From: Hevea brasiliensis
Lineage: Eukaryota > Streptophyta > Magnoliopsida > Malpighiales > Euphorbiaceae
Reading direction: 5' to 3'
DNA: 64,000 nt
Assembly: GCF_030052815.1 (NCBI RefSeq)
Contig: NC_079503.1
Coordinates: 43,876,735 to 43,940,734 of the forward strand
Shown here piece after piece: positions 1 through 10,971 of the stretch. The number at the start of each line of letters is the position of its first letter. Position 1 is the stretch's first letter. Under the pieces are notes generated by a model. That model saw nothing but the letters and a program-made list of their open reading frames with translations. It ran no database searches and was not told where the DNA came from. The position numbers and the translations under genes are program-made.

Positions 1-1061
1 TAAACGCCTCTTTAACTCATCAAAACTTTCTTAGCACCGATCAGTCCACTGAAATTTTACATCCTTCCTAAGTAGGTTGGTCAGTGGAGATGCTAGCATG
101 GAGAATCCCTTCACAAACCTCCAGTAATACCCAGCTAAACTAAGGAAACTCCGAACTTCTGTGACATTTCTAGGTGGCTTCCAATTAAGAATGACTTCTA
201 CTTTGCTAGGATCCACCTGGATACCTTCTGCAGATACAATATGCCTTAAAAATGAAATCTCCTTTAGCCAAAACTCACATTTCGATAGTTTGGCATACAA
301 CTGCTTCTCCCTCAAAGTCTGCAATAGTATCCTCAAGTGCTTGTCATGTTCCTCTGCATTCTTTGAGTACACCAAAATATCATCAACAAACACCACAACA
401 AACTAGTTTAAATATGGCCTAAAGATAGTGTTCATTAGGCCCATAAAAGCAGCTGGAGCATTAGTCAACCTGAATGGCATTACCAAGAACTCATAGTGTA
501 CCGAGTCCTAAAGGCAGTTTTAGGAATACTTTGCTCCTACACCCTCAACTAGTAGTAGCCCAATCTCAAATCAATTTCGGAGAATACAGTTGCATCCTTC
601 AACTGATCAAACAAATCATCGATCCATGGTAGAGGATATCTATTCTTTATGGTCACCTTATTCAACTGTCTGTAGTCTATGCATAGGTGGAGAGTACCAT
701 CCTTCTTCTTCACAAATAATACTGGTGCTCCCCAAAGTGACACACTAGGGCAGATGAAACCCTTATCTAACAATTCCTACAATTGCACCTTCAACTCTTT
801 AAACTCAGCAGGTGCCATCCTATAAGGAGTGATGGAGATTGGCTCCACACTAGGCACAGTTTCAATTTCAAACTGCACCTCTCTTTCCGGAGGCAATCCC
901 GGTAATTCTTTCGGAAAGACATTCGAAAAATCCCAAACCATAAGAATATCTTTAAGATCTGGACTCCCCACCTGGGTGTCTATCACATGAGCTAGATAAG
1001 CTTTACATCCCTTTCTAATCATCTTTCTAACAAGTGCAGCTGAAATGATGTTGGATGGCAA
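1..1061 (-). pseudogene. A1 reverse transcriptase (N-terminal part and palm), broken
   Basis: Minus-strand RT remnant. Visible landmarks in order: a linker with DFSNVFPKELPGLPPE, the [20 protein letters not shown] block, [23 protein letters not shown], then in another frame the catalytic [10 protein letters not shown] motif (the YxDD box of Ty3 RTs) and the thumb/connection region [11 protein letters not shown]. An in-frame stop at 777-779 (CAG to TAG) separates linker and RT. A small deletion near 500 shifts the frame, a further stop stands just before FVDDIL, and another is at 28-30. RT would copy element RNA to DNA in virus-like particles; this copy cannot. It runs off the left window edge. 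Confidence 0.88.
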
Positions 1062-1064
1062 TAA

Positions 1065-1481
1065 CTACCTCTCCCCGTGTATCACTACGTCTGCATACTC
1101 AGGAAGACCAAAAGTGATTGTCTTCAGTTTACAGTCGATCATGGCATGATGCCTGGCTAACCAATCCATACCCAAGATGATATCATAATCTCGGAAGGGC
1201 ATGTCAATTAAGTCTGACAGGAATGTATGTCCTTGGATCACAAAAGGACAATCCTTATACAATTTGTTCACCCTAACCTCTAACCCTAAGGGACTAATCA
1301 CTAGCACATTATAATCCATTTTCAAGCAAGGAGTGGCAACAGAACATGCAATAATGGCACTAGCATAAGAATGTGTAGAACCAGGGTCAAACAGCACATA
1401 CACATCTCTACCAAAGATGGAGAAAGTACCACCCACAACATCTGATGTCTCAGCTTCCTCCCTCTGGCTCATGTTGTACAC
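1065..1481 (-). pseudogene. A1 aspartic protease domain
   Basis: Retropepsin-like protease that would cut the Gag-Pol polyprotein. The active-site motif DPGSTHSY follows the hydrophobic strand GRDVYVLF, and the second conserved block is IILGMDWLARHHAMIDC. The domain sits between gag and RT in the same frame as both, as expected for a single Gag-Pol polyprotein. The frame is closed by a TAG at 1065-1067 where the sister copy A2 has a CAG codon (GERQLLPS). The uninterrupted sequence around 1224 shows the empty site into which B1 inserted in A2. Confidence 0.88.
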
Positions 1482-2681
1482 CCTGGCTGATGCACCACTC
1501 TGCTCTGGTTGGCTCGCTATGCCCTGGCTGCCAGAAGTGTTACCTCTACCCCTGCCTCAACCTCTACTAGCTGTTTGTTGTCCTCTGGAAGCAGAACCTT
1601 GAACAGATCCCTCAGTGGTGCTAGGCGGCCAAGACCTGTGAGCACTAGTGCAATCTATAGCAAAATGCCCACTTCTACCACAGTTGTAACAGGCTCCTAT
1701 GGCCTTATAACATACTCCTCTATGATTCCTGCCACAAGTTTCACAAGCACGGGTAGGAAAGGAACCCCTAGATGTCTACTGTTCGAATCTAGGTGGCCTC
1801 TGCCCTGAGAATCGTCCCTTACTAGATCCTCTGTTACTTGGTCCCCTAAAGCTCTTCCTCTTACCCGGATTGTTACTTGGACTCTGACCTGTAGGCTTAC
1901 TGCTATTCTCTTTTTCAATGGTTACCTTCTCAGATGCCCCTTCCAATTATATCCTTTCCAATTCAAGGGCCTGTGATATCAACACAGAGAAGTTGTCATG
2001 TCGAAACTCAACCACTTGCAATCTCAAACTAGGCCTCAAACCGGCCTCAAACCATTTGCATCTGTCTCTACTGGTAGTGAGTAGGCTTCCAACATAGTAG
2101 CTGAGGTGGGAAAAGTCTCTCTCATACTCGGCTATAGTTCTGTTCCCTTGCTTCAAATTGAGAAACTCCTATAGCTTCATATCTACATATGTGTCAGGAA
2201 CATACTTCTGTCTAAATTCTCTGAGAAAGTCATCCCATTTCAACATAGGGGGCTCAACCAAACTGTGAGGAATGGTCTTCCACCACTCATATGGATCTCA
2301 ATGCAGTAGAGAGACCGAGTATTCGAACTTCAAATCATCGGTGCAGTGCAGTTTCTTGAATACTCTCTCCATCCGTTCTAACCATTGCTCAGCTTCCAAT
2401 GGGTCCACTGTGCCCTTGAACTCTGTTGCCCCATACTTCATTAACTTGTCATATTGTCTGGCTGGGGATGGTGGTTGCACTGGAGGTGCTTGCACAGGAG
2501 GTTGGACTAGTATATTGCCAACCATTTGCTGAAATAATACAGCCAACTCCTGAGCAAACTAAGCAGGAAACTGCATGGGTGGGACGAGTGCAGCCGATCC
2601 ACTGGCATTCTGAGGAGTTGGGGTTTCCCCCTGTACCTCAGCTGCTACTTATTGCTCTACTATGTGATCCCCCTCTTCCAT
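1482..2681 (-). pseudogene. A1 gag (capsid-nucleocapsid), broken
   Basis: Starts at an ATG at 2679-2681 (MEEGDHIVEQ), 360 bp inside the LTR end. The capsid region (retrotrans_gag type) is recognised from EWLERMERVFKKLHCTDD-like and AEYERDFSHLSYY blocks. A nucleocapsid zinc knuckle CX2CX4HX4C is intact at 1650-1691 (CYNCGRSGHFAIDC), in contrast to copy A2, where the second Cys is Tyr. Stops interrupt the frame: TAA shortly after the start, TAG at 2559-2561, TGA near 2297, TAG at 2169-2171 and TAG at 1776-1778. Gag would form the particle that packages element RNA. Dead copy. Confidence 0.85.
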
Positions 2682-2851
2682 ACTGAATCACAAAGAATTT
2701 TACTCCCTGGATAACCAACACAAGGAGATTTCCCTCCATTAGTCCATATTTATGATGTAATGCACTATATGTATCAATTAATGATAGTTGAGCAGTTGTA
2801 CTTATAAAAAATTTTCAAACATGCAATTTCAAAACTTGTTTAAAAACCAAA

Positions 2852-2863
2852 GCTCTGATACCA
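2852..2863 (-). repeat. second copy of the A1 primer binding site
   Basis: Exact second TGGTATCAGAGC on the minus strand. The flanking AGCTCTGATACCACTAAAAC block is also duplicated (2851-2870 against 3019-3038). The spacer 2873-3018 contains two similar internal stretches (GCGTTACGTATCGCCGTCCC and GCGTTATGTATCACCGTCCC). Confidence 0.85.
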
Positions 2864-3019
2864 CTAAAACATGATCTTTTGGTGGCATTTAAGGGTACCT
2901 ATCAGAGCACTTGCAGGCGTTACGTATCGCCGTCCCTGTAAGCTCCTGGGCGGAGAGCCACAGTTCACGCGTGAGAGTTCCCAGGAATCGTAAGCGTTAT
3001 GTATCACCGTCCCTACTTT

Positions 3020-3031
3020 GCTCTGATACCA
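3020..3031 (-). promoter_or_regulatory. A1 primer binding site (initiator tRNA-Met)
   Basis: Minus strand reads TGGTATCAGAGC, the usual plant LTR-retrotransposon site complementary to the 3' end of initiator tRNA-Met. It lies 8 bases downstream of the LTR end (TGTGACA), where minus-strand DNA synthesis is primed. Confidence 0.9.
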
Positions 3032-3039
3032 CTAAAACA

Positions 3040-4944
3040 TGTCACACCTTATCCCTTATAAGGCACGACATGTTCCCATAGCATACCTAATGAATCACTG
3101 AACTACACCTACCGATAACCTATTAGTTATGCTATAAAGGATTTTAAAACAAACTATAGCTTTTTATCTTATCAATTCTTTTGCGGAAAACTACATGAGA
3201 ATAGTTAAAATTCTATGTAAACATTCATTGGAAATAATGATAGACTAAATATTGCAAAAGTTACATTTTCATAAGTCTCAAAGTAAAATACAAAATAGTT
3301 ACAAACTCAAAATGTGATAGCAATGCAATGCTTTTAAATACAAACTGCTCAATGCCCGTACATCCATACATATAGGTACAAAATACATCCAAAGGAATCA
3401 CAAGGTTATACCTAACATAAATACCCATAAACAATACCAAAATGCTGCTTTCAAGTCTCTCAATTGGCAGCCTTCTCCTTTTCCTTACCTGCGATAGCAT
3501 TAAGAAGCTATCGCTGAGTATATCACTTAGTGGTGCACAACTAATTACTTTAAAACTTAAGGTAAAACACAATTTGTCAAAGCATAGTAAATTACATTTT
3601 TCTTAAGCATGAAAACTTCACAATAGTTCTAAGTCCATAAAGGCCATTTATTAGAGTAACATTTCAAATGAGAAATCACACTTCATAAATCACAAGTCAC
3701 AAAGCATTAGTGTTGGTAACATTAACACACAGTTTAGGCCATGACACAAAATTTCACGATCAATGCCGTGTTATACACCACGACAAAATAATCTCAACCT
3801 CACTAACCGTTATTAATGAGGGAAGGGCTAGCTAGCTAATGAGTACTCATGTAGTCTTACCCCACTAATCGTTATTAATGGGAGACATAATCAATATCAA
3901 TTATCAACCCCAAGTAGCCGTTACTACTGGGGAGTTTCGAAAGGGACTATCATGCTAATTGTGGTTTCAAAACAGTTTCCAAAAATTTCCCACTCAACAA
4001 TCACATTTATAAACCAATAAACACATTTAAATTCATCATAATATCCATATAAAAGTGGCAACACCCAAATTTCTTAAATGCAAGAGAAAATTCATATTTC
4101 AGTCAAAGTAAACTTGTTCAAAGAAAACTCATTCAATTTAACACATTCCAAGCAATTTACAAGTTTAAAAACGAAGAAAAGGTTAGTTGTGCACAAACCT
4201 TCAATAATTCTCCTTCCTTGTTATCTACTTCTCCTTATCCGTTCCAACTTCTTTTTCTACTCACTTGATGATTTTTCCCACTTCCAATCTCTTCCAAATC
4301 TTGCTCTTCTTGTTTTTAATCTCTTAATCAAAGATCTCTTTGATGTTTTCTTTTGGTGGGCTATGGAATTTATGAAGGGAATTGAAGTGAATCAAGACTT
4401 GGAAGGGAAAACAATGGTGGAAGAAGATTGGAGAAGAAGAGAAAAGAAAAGAGAGGGAGAGGGAAGATGGGTGGTGGTATGGAAGAAGGGAAAGAAGGAG
4501 ACTTGTCTTCTTTTGTACTTATTTATTCCTTTTTAATTAAATAATTAAGTTTAATTATCAAAAGCTCATAAGTCATTAATTTTAATTAGATAAAAAATGG
4601 AATTTAAATTCTAGATTTTTGCCTCTTTTATTTTCTTTCTACTTTTACTCTAATTTTTCTCTCAATATTTCTTCATAATCAATATTTTATTTCATTTAAT
4701 TAAATTGACATTTTGGTCAAAAATCAACTCTTAAAGTGAATTGACCAAAATGCCCCTTATCAAGTTATAATCCCTCTTTTACAATATACCCGGTGAGTCC
4801 TTATATTTTTGGGTCACTTGAATTTTTATTGTATCTATCTGAATTAATTTTCTATTTATTTTTGGTCCTCAAGGTATCTTTGAATAGTACTAGTCACGAA
4901 CAAAAAATGGTACTATTCATAACTCAGAGGTTCGGGGTGTTACA
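3040..4944 (-). repeat. A1 5' LTR (1905 bp)
   Basis: Bounded by TGTCACACC at 3040 and GGGTGTTACA at 4944 (plus-strand reading). Both ends match those of the A2 LTRs. It is about 1.4 kb shorter than the A2 3' LTR because the stretch equivalent to about 8732-10100 is missing; that stretch holds the 201-bp repeats. It keeps the double stem-loop (3492-3530). The 103-residue minus-strand open frame at 3261-3572 and the 152-residue plus-strand frame at 4078-4536 fall in LTR sequence and look accidental. Confidence 0.88.
3492..3530 (-). other. double stem-loop, A1 LTR copy
   Basis: Stem 2 CGATAGC/GCTATCG (3492-3513) is perfect. Stem 1 CTAAGT/ACTCAG on the minus strand (3514-3530) has one A-C mismatch; the A2 copy has the perfect CTGAGT/ACTCAG. 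Confidence 0.6.
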
Positions 4945-7076
4945 TGCAGTATTGCTATCAGAATCCTATTGGCATGGCAACCTATCCAAGCCAATCATTC
5001 TAGGCAACCTATCCAAGCCAATCATTCTAGGCATACTATGGCATTTTATACAATTAATTATTTAATTACTTATATTTGTGGTTTGGTGGTTACTATTCAC
5101 TTGACTTTTCCTACACAAATGTTGACTTTTTAATACATAATAGATTTGTTAATTCTAATTCCACCAAGATAACATATTTTGAACTTTATACTTGTTGGCA
5201 TTAGTTGCCAAACTCAATTCATAGCCCATTGATTGTTATTTCAAATTTCCAAATTTCGTAGTCCATGTTTACTATTCCATTGGACCAATCTACAGTATGA
5301 ATTTAGCTAAACTTTCTCCATGAAAGTTGTTCCTTTATATGTCTTCTTTAATTTCCTTTTTGAATCAGTCCATTTAGAGTTTTGTAGCTCAAGTTATGGC
5401 AGTTTTACTATAACTAGCCGGATTGTCAATTTCCAGAATTTTTGGGCACCAATTTGGTTCTAGCAGTTTTAGAGTTCTACATTTGGCAAGCAATTTGAAT
5501 TGGTTATGGTCAGAATTGGCATTTTTGTTCTACATGAAAATTTTTTTACATTGTCTAAGCTTTCTATGGCCATAAAAATCAGGTCATTTAGACCTCTCTA
5601 CACAAAGTTATTGCCAAATGAACAAACACTATTTATTTGGTCAATTTTCTAGGTCCAGAATTGTGTTACCCAGATTTAGGCAGTTTTTCGGTCAACTTAG
5701 GTTGGTTTTCAAGGCAGGTTTTCACTATAAAAAATGTGTCATTAGTTGTCTAGTTTCACCTCCAACTGGCCTTGTACCAATTGAAGTTACACAAATCAAA
5801 TTATTACAATCTAACCATACTGGATTCAAGTCTAGTAATCTAGTACATTAGGGCAGCATACCCAATCAAGTCTTAATGCCACAATTCACTTCAATTTGTG
5901 GTTAAACATTACCAAATGGTCATTAATTGACCATTAAAATATTCATTCACCATTACATGAATAAAACCATAATTTTTCTCAAAACCCCAAATTCCCAAAT
6001 TCTAATTCATGCAACATATATCACTTAAACATGTTAATTCACTATCAATTTACTTCTACACATCAAATACTATCTCTAAACCACTTTAAATCCATCAAAA
6101 CCATCAAAGCTACCACCCCCATAAGGCTACCGAAATTCAAGGAAATTTAAACATGCACAATTTTCACAAATTCTAACCTAATTCATGCTCCTACTATGAA
6201 GTTTAAAGAGAAAGGAAGAAAAAGGGCACTAACCTCTATATGAGCTAACCCCCAAGTTTGCAAAACTTCCTAATTTCTCCTTCTTTTTGCTGCCAAGGGA
6301 TTGTGTAAGGTGTAAGGAGCAGTTTTTTTGAAGCAAGCTTGTGGTTTTATGGTGTTTTTACAAGAAATTTTTAGTGAGAAGGAAGAACAACAATGGAGGT
6401 ATATGGAGAGAGAAGTGTCTCGGCTGGTGAGGAAGAAGAAAGTAGAAATTGTTTTCTTCAATTTGACTTCTTTTTCCTTTCTTAAATGAATTTAAGTATG
6501 TCGTTAAATTGTGATTGGTTCATAAGTTTTTATTACATCATTCTTGCATAAAGATGATGTCATAATTAGGTATTTACTTCATTTTCTTTTTCCTTCTTTT
6601 CTACTCATTTTTAATTAAACTTTTAGCAATATTTATTCACATTTTATCTCATATAATTTATTTACTTAATTGGGAAAGTTGGTCAAAAATCATCTCTGAA
6701 GGTAAAATGAACAAAATGCCCTTCGTTTTACTTATCAGACTAAAATTATTTATACCGACTTAGAAAATTCTCTGAGTATTTTCTTGGTATTCTATTTGTC
6801 TCAAAAATTATTTCACAGGGTTTCCCCACGGTATATGGTCAACAACTGTCTTCACAGTCGCTTCCCATTAGAGTTACCCATCGTTGTGGCTATGGCTCAT
6901 TTAACTTTATTGCATTTTATTTCTAAAATTCTTCTTTAATTTTTCTTATCATTATTTGAGTTATTTATGACTCCTCACTCTAGTCTAAATATAGTTCCAG
7001 ACATTCTGACTGTCCGAACAAACATCTGTCACCAGAATAGTAGAATGTACGGGCTATCTATAGTGAGAGCGTTACA
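4945..7076 (-). repeat. minus-strand LTR remnant (host of A1)
   Basis: The 5' part of a B/F-like LTR on the minus strand. It starts TGTAACGCTCTCAC at 7076, then shows the shared block ATTCTACTATTCTGGTGACAG. Its other end is cut at 4944 by the A1 insertion; the sequence there (GCAGTATTGCTATCAG...) matches the region just before the hairpin array of other LTRs. A 27-bp exact tandem duplication lies at 4976-5029. No protein-coding content. Confidence 0.8.
4976..5029. repeat. 27-bp direct duplication
   Basis: Two identical units beginning GGCAACCTATCCAAGCC, at 4976-5002 and 5003-5029, in an LTR remnant. Looks like replication slippage. Confidence 0.85.
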
Positions 7077-7515
7077 TAATATCTGTTCGAATGGCTAGAA
7101 TGCCTGAATCTATACCTAAACCACATAGAGAAGTCATAAACTAAATTAATAAACATAAACTAAATTAATAAAGATCAAATGAAGTTGGATGAAAATAAGA
7201 GAAATGAAGCATGTATCGGTTAAATGAGCCAAGGTCCCGGCGATGAGTGACGTATACGGGAAATGACTATAAGTTCAGTTGCTACTCTAAATTTATGTGG
7301 GACCCTGCAGAGTCCTTAATCAAGGATTGATTTAGAAATTATTGGGAATTTGAAAATCGAAGAAATGAAAAGAGAACAAGCATAAATAAGTGAATCAAAA
7401 CGCAAGGACTCGTTAGGTATTATAAAAAAAAATGGACTATAACCTGATGAGGGCATTTTGATCAATTCACTTCAAGAGTTGACTTTTGACCTAAATGTCA
7501 ATAAGTAAGACTAAA
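7077..7515 (+). repeat. C1 LTR, first segment (5' truncated)
   Basis: LTR of the C/D class on the plus strand, lacking its first 50 or so bases. The shared blocks CTGTTCGAATGGCTAGAATG and AAATGAGCCAAGG...GCGATGAGTGACG are visible. It abuts the 5' end of the inverted LTR remnant at 7076, so two LTR starts lie head to head. It is interrupted at 7515 by A2 and continues at 28024. Confidence 0.75.
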
Positions 7516-7968
7516 TGTCACACCTTATCCCTGGTAAGGCATGATATGTTCCCGTAGCATACCTAAGGAATTACCGAACTCCACCTACCGATAACCCATT
7601 AGTTATGCTATAAAGGATTTTAAAACAAATCATAACTTTTTATATTATTAATTTTTTTACGGAAAACTGCATGAGAATAGTTAAAATTATATATAAACAT
7701 TCATTGGAAATAATGATAGACTAAATATTACAAAAGTTACATTTTCATAAGTCTCAAAGTAAAATACAAAATAGTTACAAACTTAAAATGTGATAGCAAT
7801 GCAATGCTTTTAAATACAAACTGCTCAATGTCCGTACATCCATACATATAGGTACAAAATACATCCAAAGGAAATTACAGGGGTATACCTACAATATATA
7901 CCCACAAACAATACTAAAATGCTGCTTCCAAGTCTCTCACTCGGCAGCCTTCTCCTTTCCCTTACCTG

Positions 7969-8007
7969 CGATAGCATAAAGAAGCTATCGCTGAGTATAT
8001 CACTCAG
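7969..8007 (-). other. double stem-loop, A2 3' LTR copy
   Basis: On the minus strand, after TGCACCACT: stem 1 CTGAGT/ACTCAG with a 5-base loop (7991-8007), then stem 2 CGATAGC/GCTATCG with an 8-base loop (7969-7990), then AGGTAAG. Both stems are perfect. Confidence 0.7.
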
Positions 8008-9051
8008 TGGTGCACAACTAATAACTTTAAAACTTAAGGTAAAACACAATTTGTCAAAGCATAATAAATCACATTTTTCTTAAGCATGAAAACTTCACAA
8101 TAATTCTAAGTCCATACAAGCCATTTATTGGAATAACATTTCAAATGAGAAATCATACTTCATAAATCACAATTCACAAAGCATTAGTGTTGCCAACATC
8201 AACACACAGTTCAGGCCACGACACAAAATTTCACGATCAATGTCGTGTTGTACACCACGACAAAGCAATCTCAACCTCACTAACCGTTATTAATGAGGGA
8301 AGGGCTACCTAGCTAATGAGTACTCATGTGGTCTTACCCCACTAACCGTTATTAATGGGATACATAATCAATATCAATTATCAACCTTAAGTAGCCATTA
8401 CTACTGGGGAGTTCCAAAAGGGACTGTCATGCTAACTGTGGTTTCAAAACAGTTTTCAAAAAATTTGCCACTCAACAATCACATTTATAAACCAATAAAC
8501 ACATTTAAGTTTATCATAATATCCAAATAAAAGTGGCAACACCTAAATTTCTTAAATACAAGAGAAAAATCATATTTCAGTCAAAGTAAACTTGTTCAAA
8601 GCAAACTCATTCAATTTAACACATTCCAAGCAATTTACAAGTTTAAAAAATGAAGAAAATGTTAGTTGTGCACAAACCTTCAATGCTTTCCTTTATTGTT
8701 ACCTACTTCTCCTTGTCCGTTCCAACTTCTTTTTCTACTGAAAATACACAAATAGAATACCTCAATACCAATCTCAATTGCTGCCAAGAACTCATTATAT
8801 GCATGTCTAATGCATCCCAAGTTAGCTTTGAAAATTTTAGAATATTTTGGTTTTGGGACAGCTTGGTGCCCCAATCTTTGAACCCAATTTTTACATAGTT
8901 TCGGTCATAATTTGGTGAGGTGTTCTTCATGAATATTGTTCATTTAGGTCTTAACTTTATTTTCCTTTTTGAATCACCTAATTCGGAACTGTGTAGCTCA
9001 AGTTATCCCCAAAACACCATTACTATTCACGTCACTGTTCATGCTGCAGAT

Positions 9052-9420
9052 TTTGTTCTGGCAGATTTATCGATCCAAATTCGTTCAGCAATTTGACCAA
9101 ATTAAGTCCATAATTTGGTCTAATATTCTTCATATGAAATGTTCTACTATGTCTTAGGTTTCTATCAGTTTAAGAATTGCCTAAATCGGAGTTTTCTAGA
9201 GAGAGTTATAGCCTTGCAAAGTTTACTGTTCATTTGGTCAATTTTAGGTGCCCAGATTCTGGCAGATTCGGTAACCCGAATTCGTTTTGCAATTTGATTG
9301 AGTTAAGTTCATAATTTGGCCTAACATTCTGCATATGAAATATTCTACTATGTCTTAGGTTTCCATCAGTTCAAGAATTGCCTAAATCGGAGTTTTCTAG
9401 AGAGAGTTATAGCCATTGAA
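9052..9420 (-). repeat. two 201-bp tandem units in the A2 3' LTR
   Basis: The block GTTTTCTAGAGAGAGTTATA recurs at 9191 and 9392, exactly 201 bp apart, within longer similar units. The A2 5' LTR has three units at the same place. Confidence 0.85.
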
Positions 9421-10370
9421 ACTTTACTGCTCATATGGCAATTCTGCAGTTTTGCAGATTCAGTAACTCAACTTTGCTCAATAATTTGATTGGTTTAATG
9501 GCATAATTTGGGTTTGTATTCTTCATGAAAGTTTTAGGTCTATATCTCATCTAATTACGGGTAAAATTTCAGGTCATTTTGACCTGCCTAGCTCGAGTTA
9601 TGACCCAAACACGATTACTGTTCATGTGTACTGTTCATACTGCAGTTTTTCAAGTTTGGTCGGTTTGTTCACTAGGTTTTGGTCACTTTTTGGGCATGCT
9701 TCCTAAACGAAAATTATGTCATTTAGTGCCTATTTTCAGTCCCAATTTTTCCCATACCAATTGGATTTGTAAAATTTCATTTTTGGTCTCTTAAAGTTGA
9801 CTTTTGGTCATGCTTCATACCCAATCTGAATTTGGCTTTGATTTAAACACTTCTAACACACTTAATTAGGTCACAAATGGCCATTTCTTTCCTTAAACTA
9901 TGTCAAAGACATCATTTAGCACTTCTTCACATTTTTGGTCTCTAAACCCTAATGTTCAAAAGCCTAATTTTTCTCCCATTTGGCCAAAACCCTAGTTTAG
10001 GTTCCATATATATTTTCTTTCATTTTCTTATGAAATTTCATCATAAATTAACTTCATTCCAAGCTTATACAACTAATCTAACATGAAATGAAAATTACCT
10101 CTTGTTGATTTCTTTCCAACTTCACTTTTCTTCCAATTCTTGTTCTCCTTGCTTTTAATCTCTCAATCAAAGATCTCTTTGATGTTTTCTTTTAGTGGGC
10201 TATGGAATTTATGAAGGGAATTTAAGGGAATTAAAACTTGGGAGGAGAAATCAATGAGGGGAAGAAGTGGAAGAAGAAGAGAAAAAGAGAGAGAGAGAGA
10301 GAGGAAGAGAGAGGAGAGGGTGGCGGCCTCTTATGAAAACAAAAGAAATGAAGAAGACATTTGTCTTCTT

Positions 10371-10379
10371 ATTTATATA
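10371..10379 (-). promoter_or_regulatory. candidate TATA box, A2 3' LTR
   Basis: Minus strand reads TATATAAAT at the downstream edge of a TA microsatellite, about 545 bp into the LTR, and is followed by the palindrome GAAGACAAATGTCTTC. The place fits the end of U3. Prediction only. Confidence 0.4.
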
Positions 10380-10923
10380 TATATATATATATATATATCC
10401 CCAAAATTAGCTTATTAAAATTATAAATTTTAATTGTGTCATAAGGATAATTACACTTAAATTTTTATTCCCTTTTTTTTTTACATTTACACTTAATTTT
10501 TTTCTTTTAATTAAATAATTAAATTTAACTATCAAAAGCCAATAAGTCTTTCATTTTAATTTTGTCATAATGGAAATGAAAGTTTAAGTTTTCATTTCTT
10601 AAATTTTCCCTTACATATTTTTTTCTTGAATTTTTCTTCAATTTTTACCCCATAATTCAATTCATTAATTTCATTTAATTTAATTGACATTTTAGTCAAA
10701 AGTCAACTCTTGAGGTGAATTGACCAAAATGCCCCTCATCGGGTCATAATCCTTCTTTTTATAATACCCGATGAGTCCTTAGGTTTTTTTGTTTACTAGA
10801 ATCTTTATTGTATCTATCTCAATTAATTTTCTATTTATTTTTGGTCCTCAAGGTGTCTTTGAATAGTATTAGTCACGGACCAAAAATGGTACTATTCATA
10901 ACTCGGAGGTTCGGGGTGTTACA

Positions 10924-10936
10924 ATTCTCCCCTCCT
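10924..10936 (-). promoter_or_regulatory. A2 polypurine tract
   Basis: Minus strand reads AGGAGGGGAGAAT directly before the LTR start TGTAACA. This is where plus-strand DNA synthesis is primed. The preceding GAGGACGAAATTT is the usual end of pol in this group. Confidence 0.85.
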
Positions 10937-10971
10937 TAAAAATAAATTTCGTCCTCAAAATTTACCTGGTC

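Larger units (their letters stand above)
2682..3039 (-). other. A1 leader between LTR and gag, with duplicated primer site
   Basis: Untranslated leader of about 360 bp. It holds two copies of a 12-base site matching the initiator-tRNA-Met primer site, 168 bp apart, with a comparatively GC-rich spacer between them. Sister copy A2 has only one site and lacks the spacer. Confidence 0.75.
1..4944 (-). mobile_element. A1: partial Del/Tekay-type Ty3/gypsy element, minus strand
   Basis: Reading from 4944 leftwards: LTR (4944-3040), primer binding site, gag, protease and reverse transcriptase, cut off by the window edge inside RT. The LTR starts TGTAACACCCCGAACCTC and ends TGTGACA on the minus strand. 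The element was inserted into an older LTR (4945-7076): the sequence right after 4944 resumes inside that LTR. The 3' LTR and the left target duplication lie outside the window. The coding part has many stops and at least one frameshift, so this is a dead copy. Order of domains and the long LTR place it in the Del/Tekay chromovirus group; the integrase that would prove this for A1 itself is not in the window, but sister copy A2 has it. Confidence 0.9.
7516..10923 (-). repeat. A2 3' LTR (3408 bp)
   Basis: Plus-strand reading starts TGTCACACC (7516) and ends GGGTGTTACA (10923), next to the polypurine tract at 10924. It contains two 201-bp tandem units (landmark GTTTTCTAGA at 9191 and 9392), a GA-rich tract (about 10283-10316), a TA microsatellite (10373-10397) and the double stem-loop (7969-8007). 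Confidence 0.92.

Noticed and set aside
2852..2863. tRNA gene suggested by TGGTATCAGAGC
   Set aside because: Only the 12-base primer site is present; no cloverleaf or internal promoter boxes around it or at the other PBS positions.
3261..3572. Similar small open frames in three A-type LTRs (3261-3572, 7825-8049, 20612-20797; starting MCFTLSFKVISCAPLSDIL)
   Set aside because: The similarity follows from the shared LTR DNA, including the double stem-loop; lengths and ends differ and no coding signature is visible.
4078..4536. 152-residue open frame, plus strand
   Set aside because: Lies antisense in the A1 LTR; the equivalent LTR positions in A2 are not open, and the end is low-complexity Lys/Arg/Glu from a GA-rich tract.
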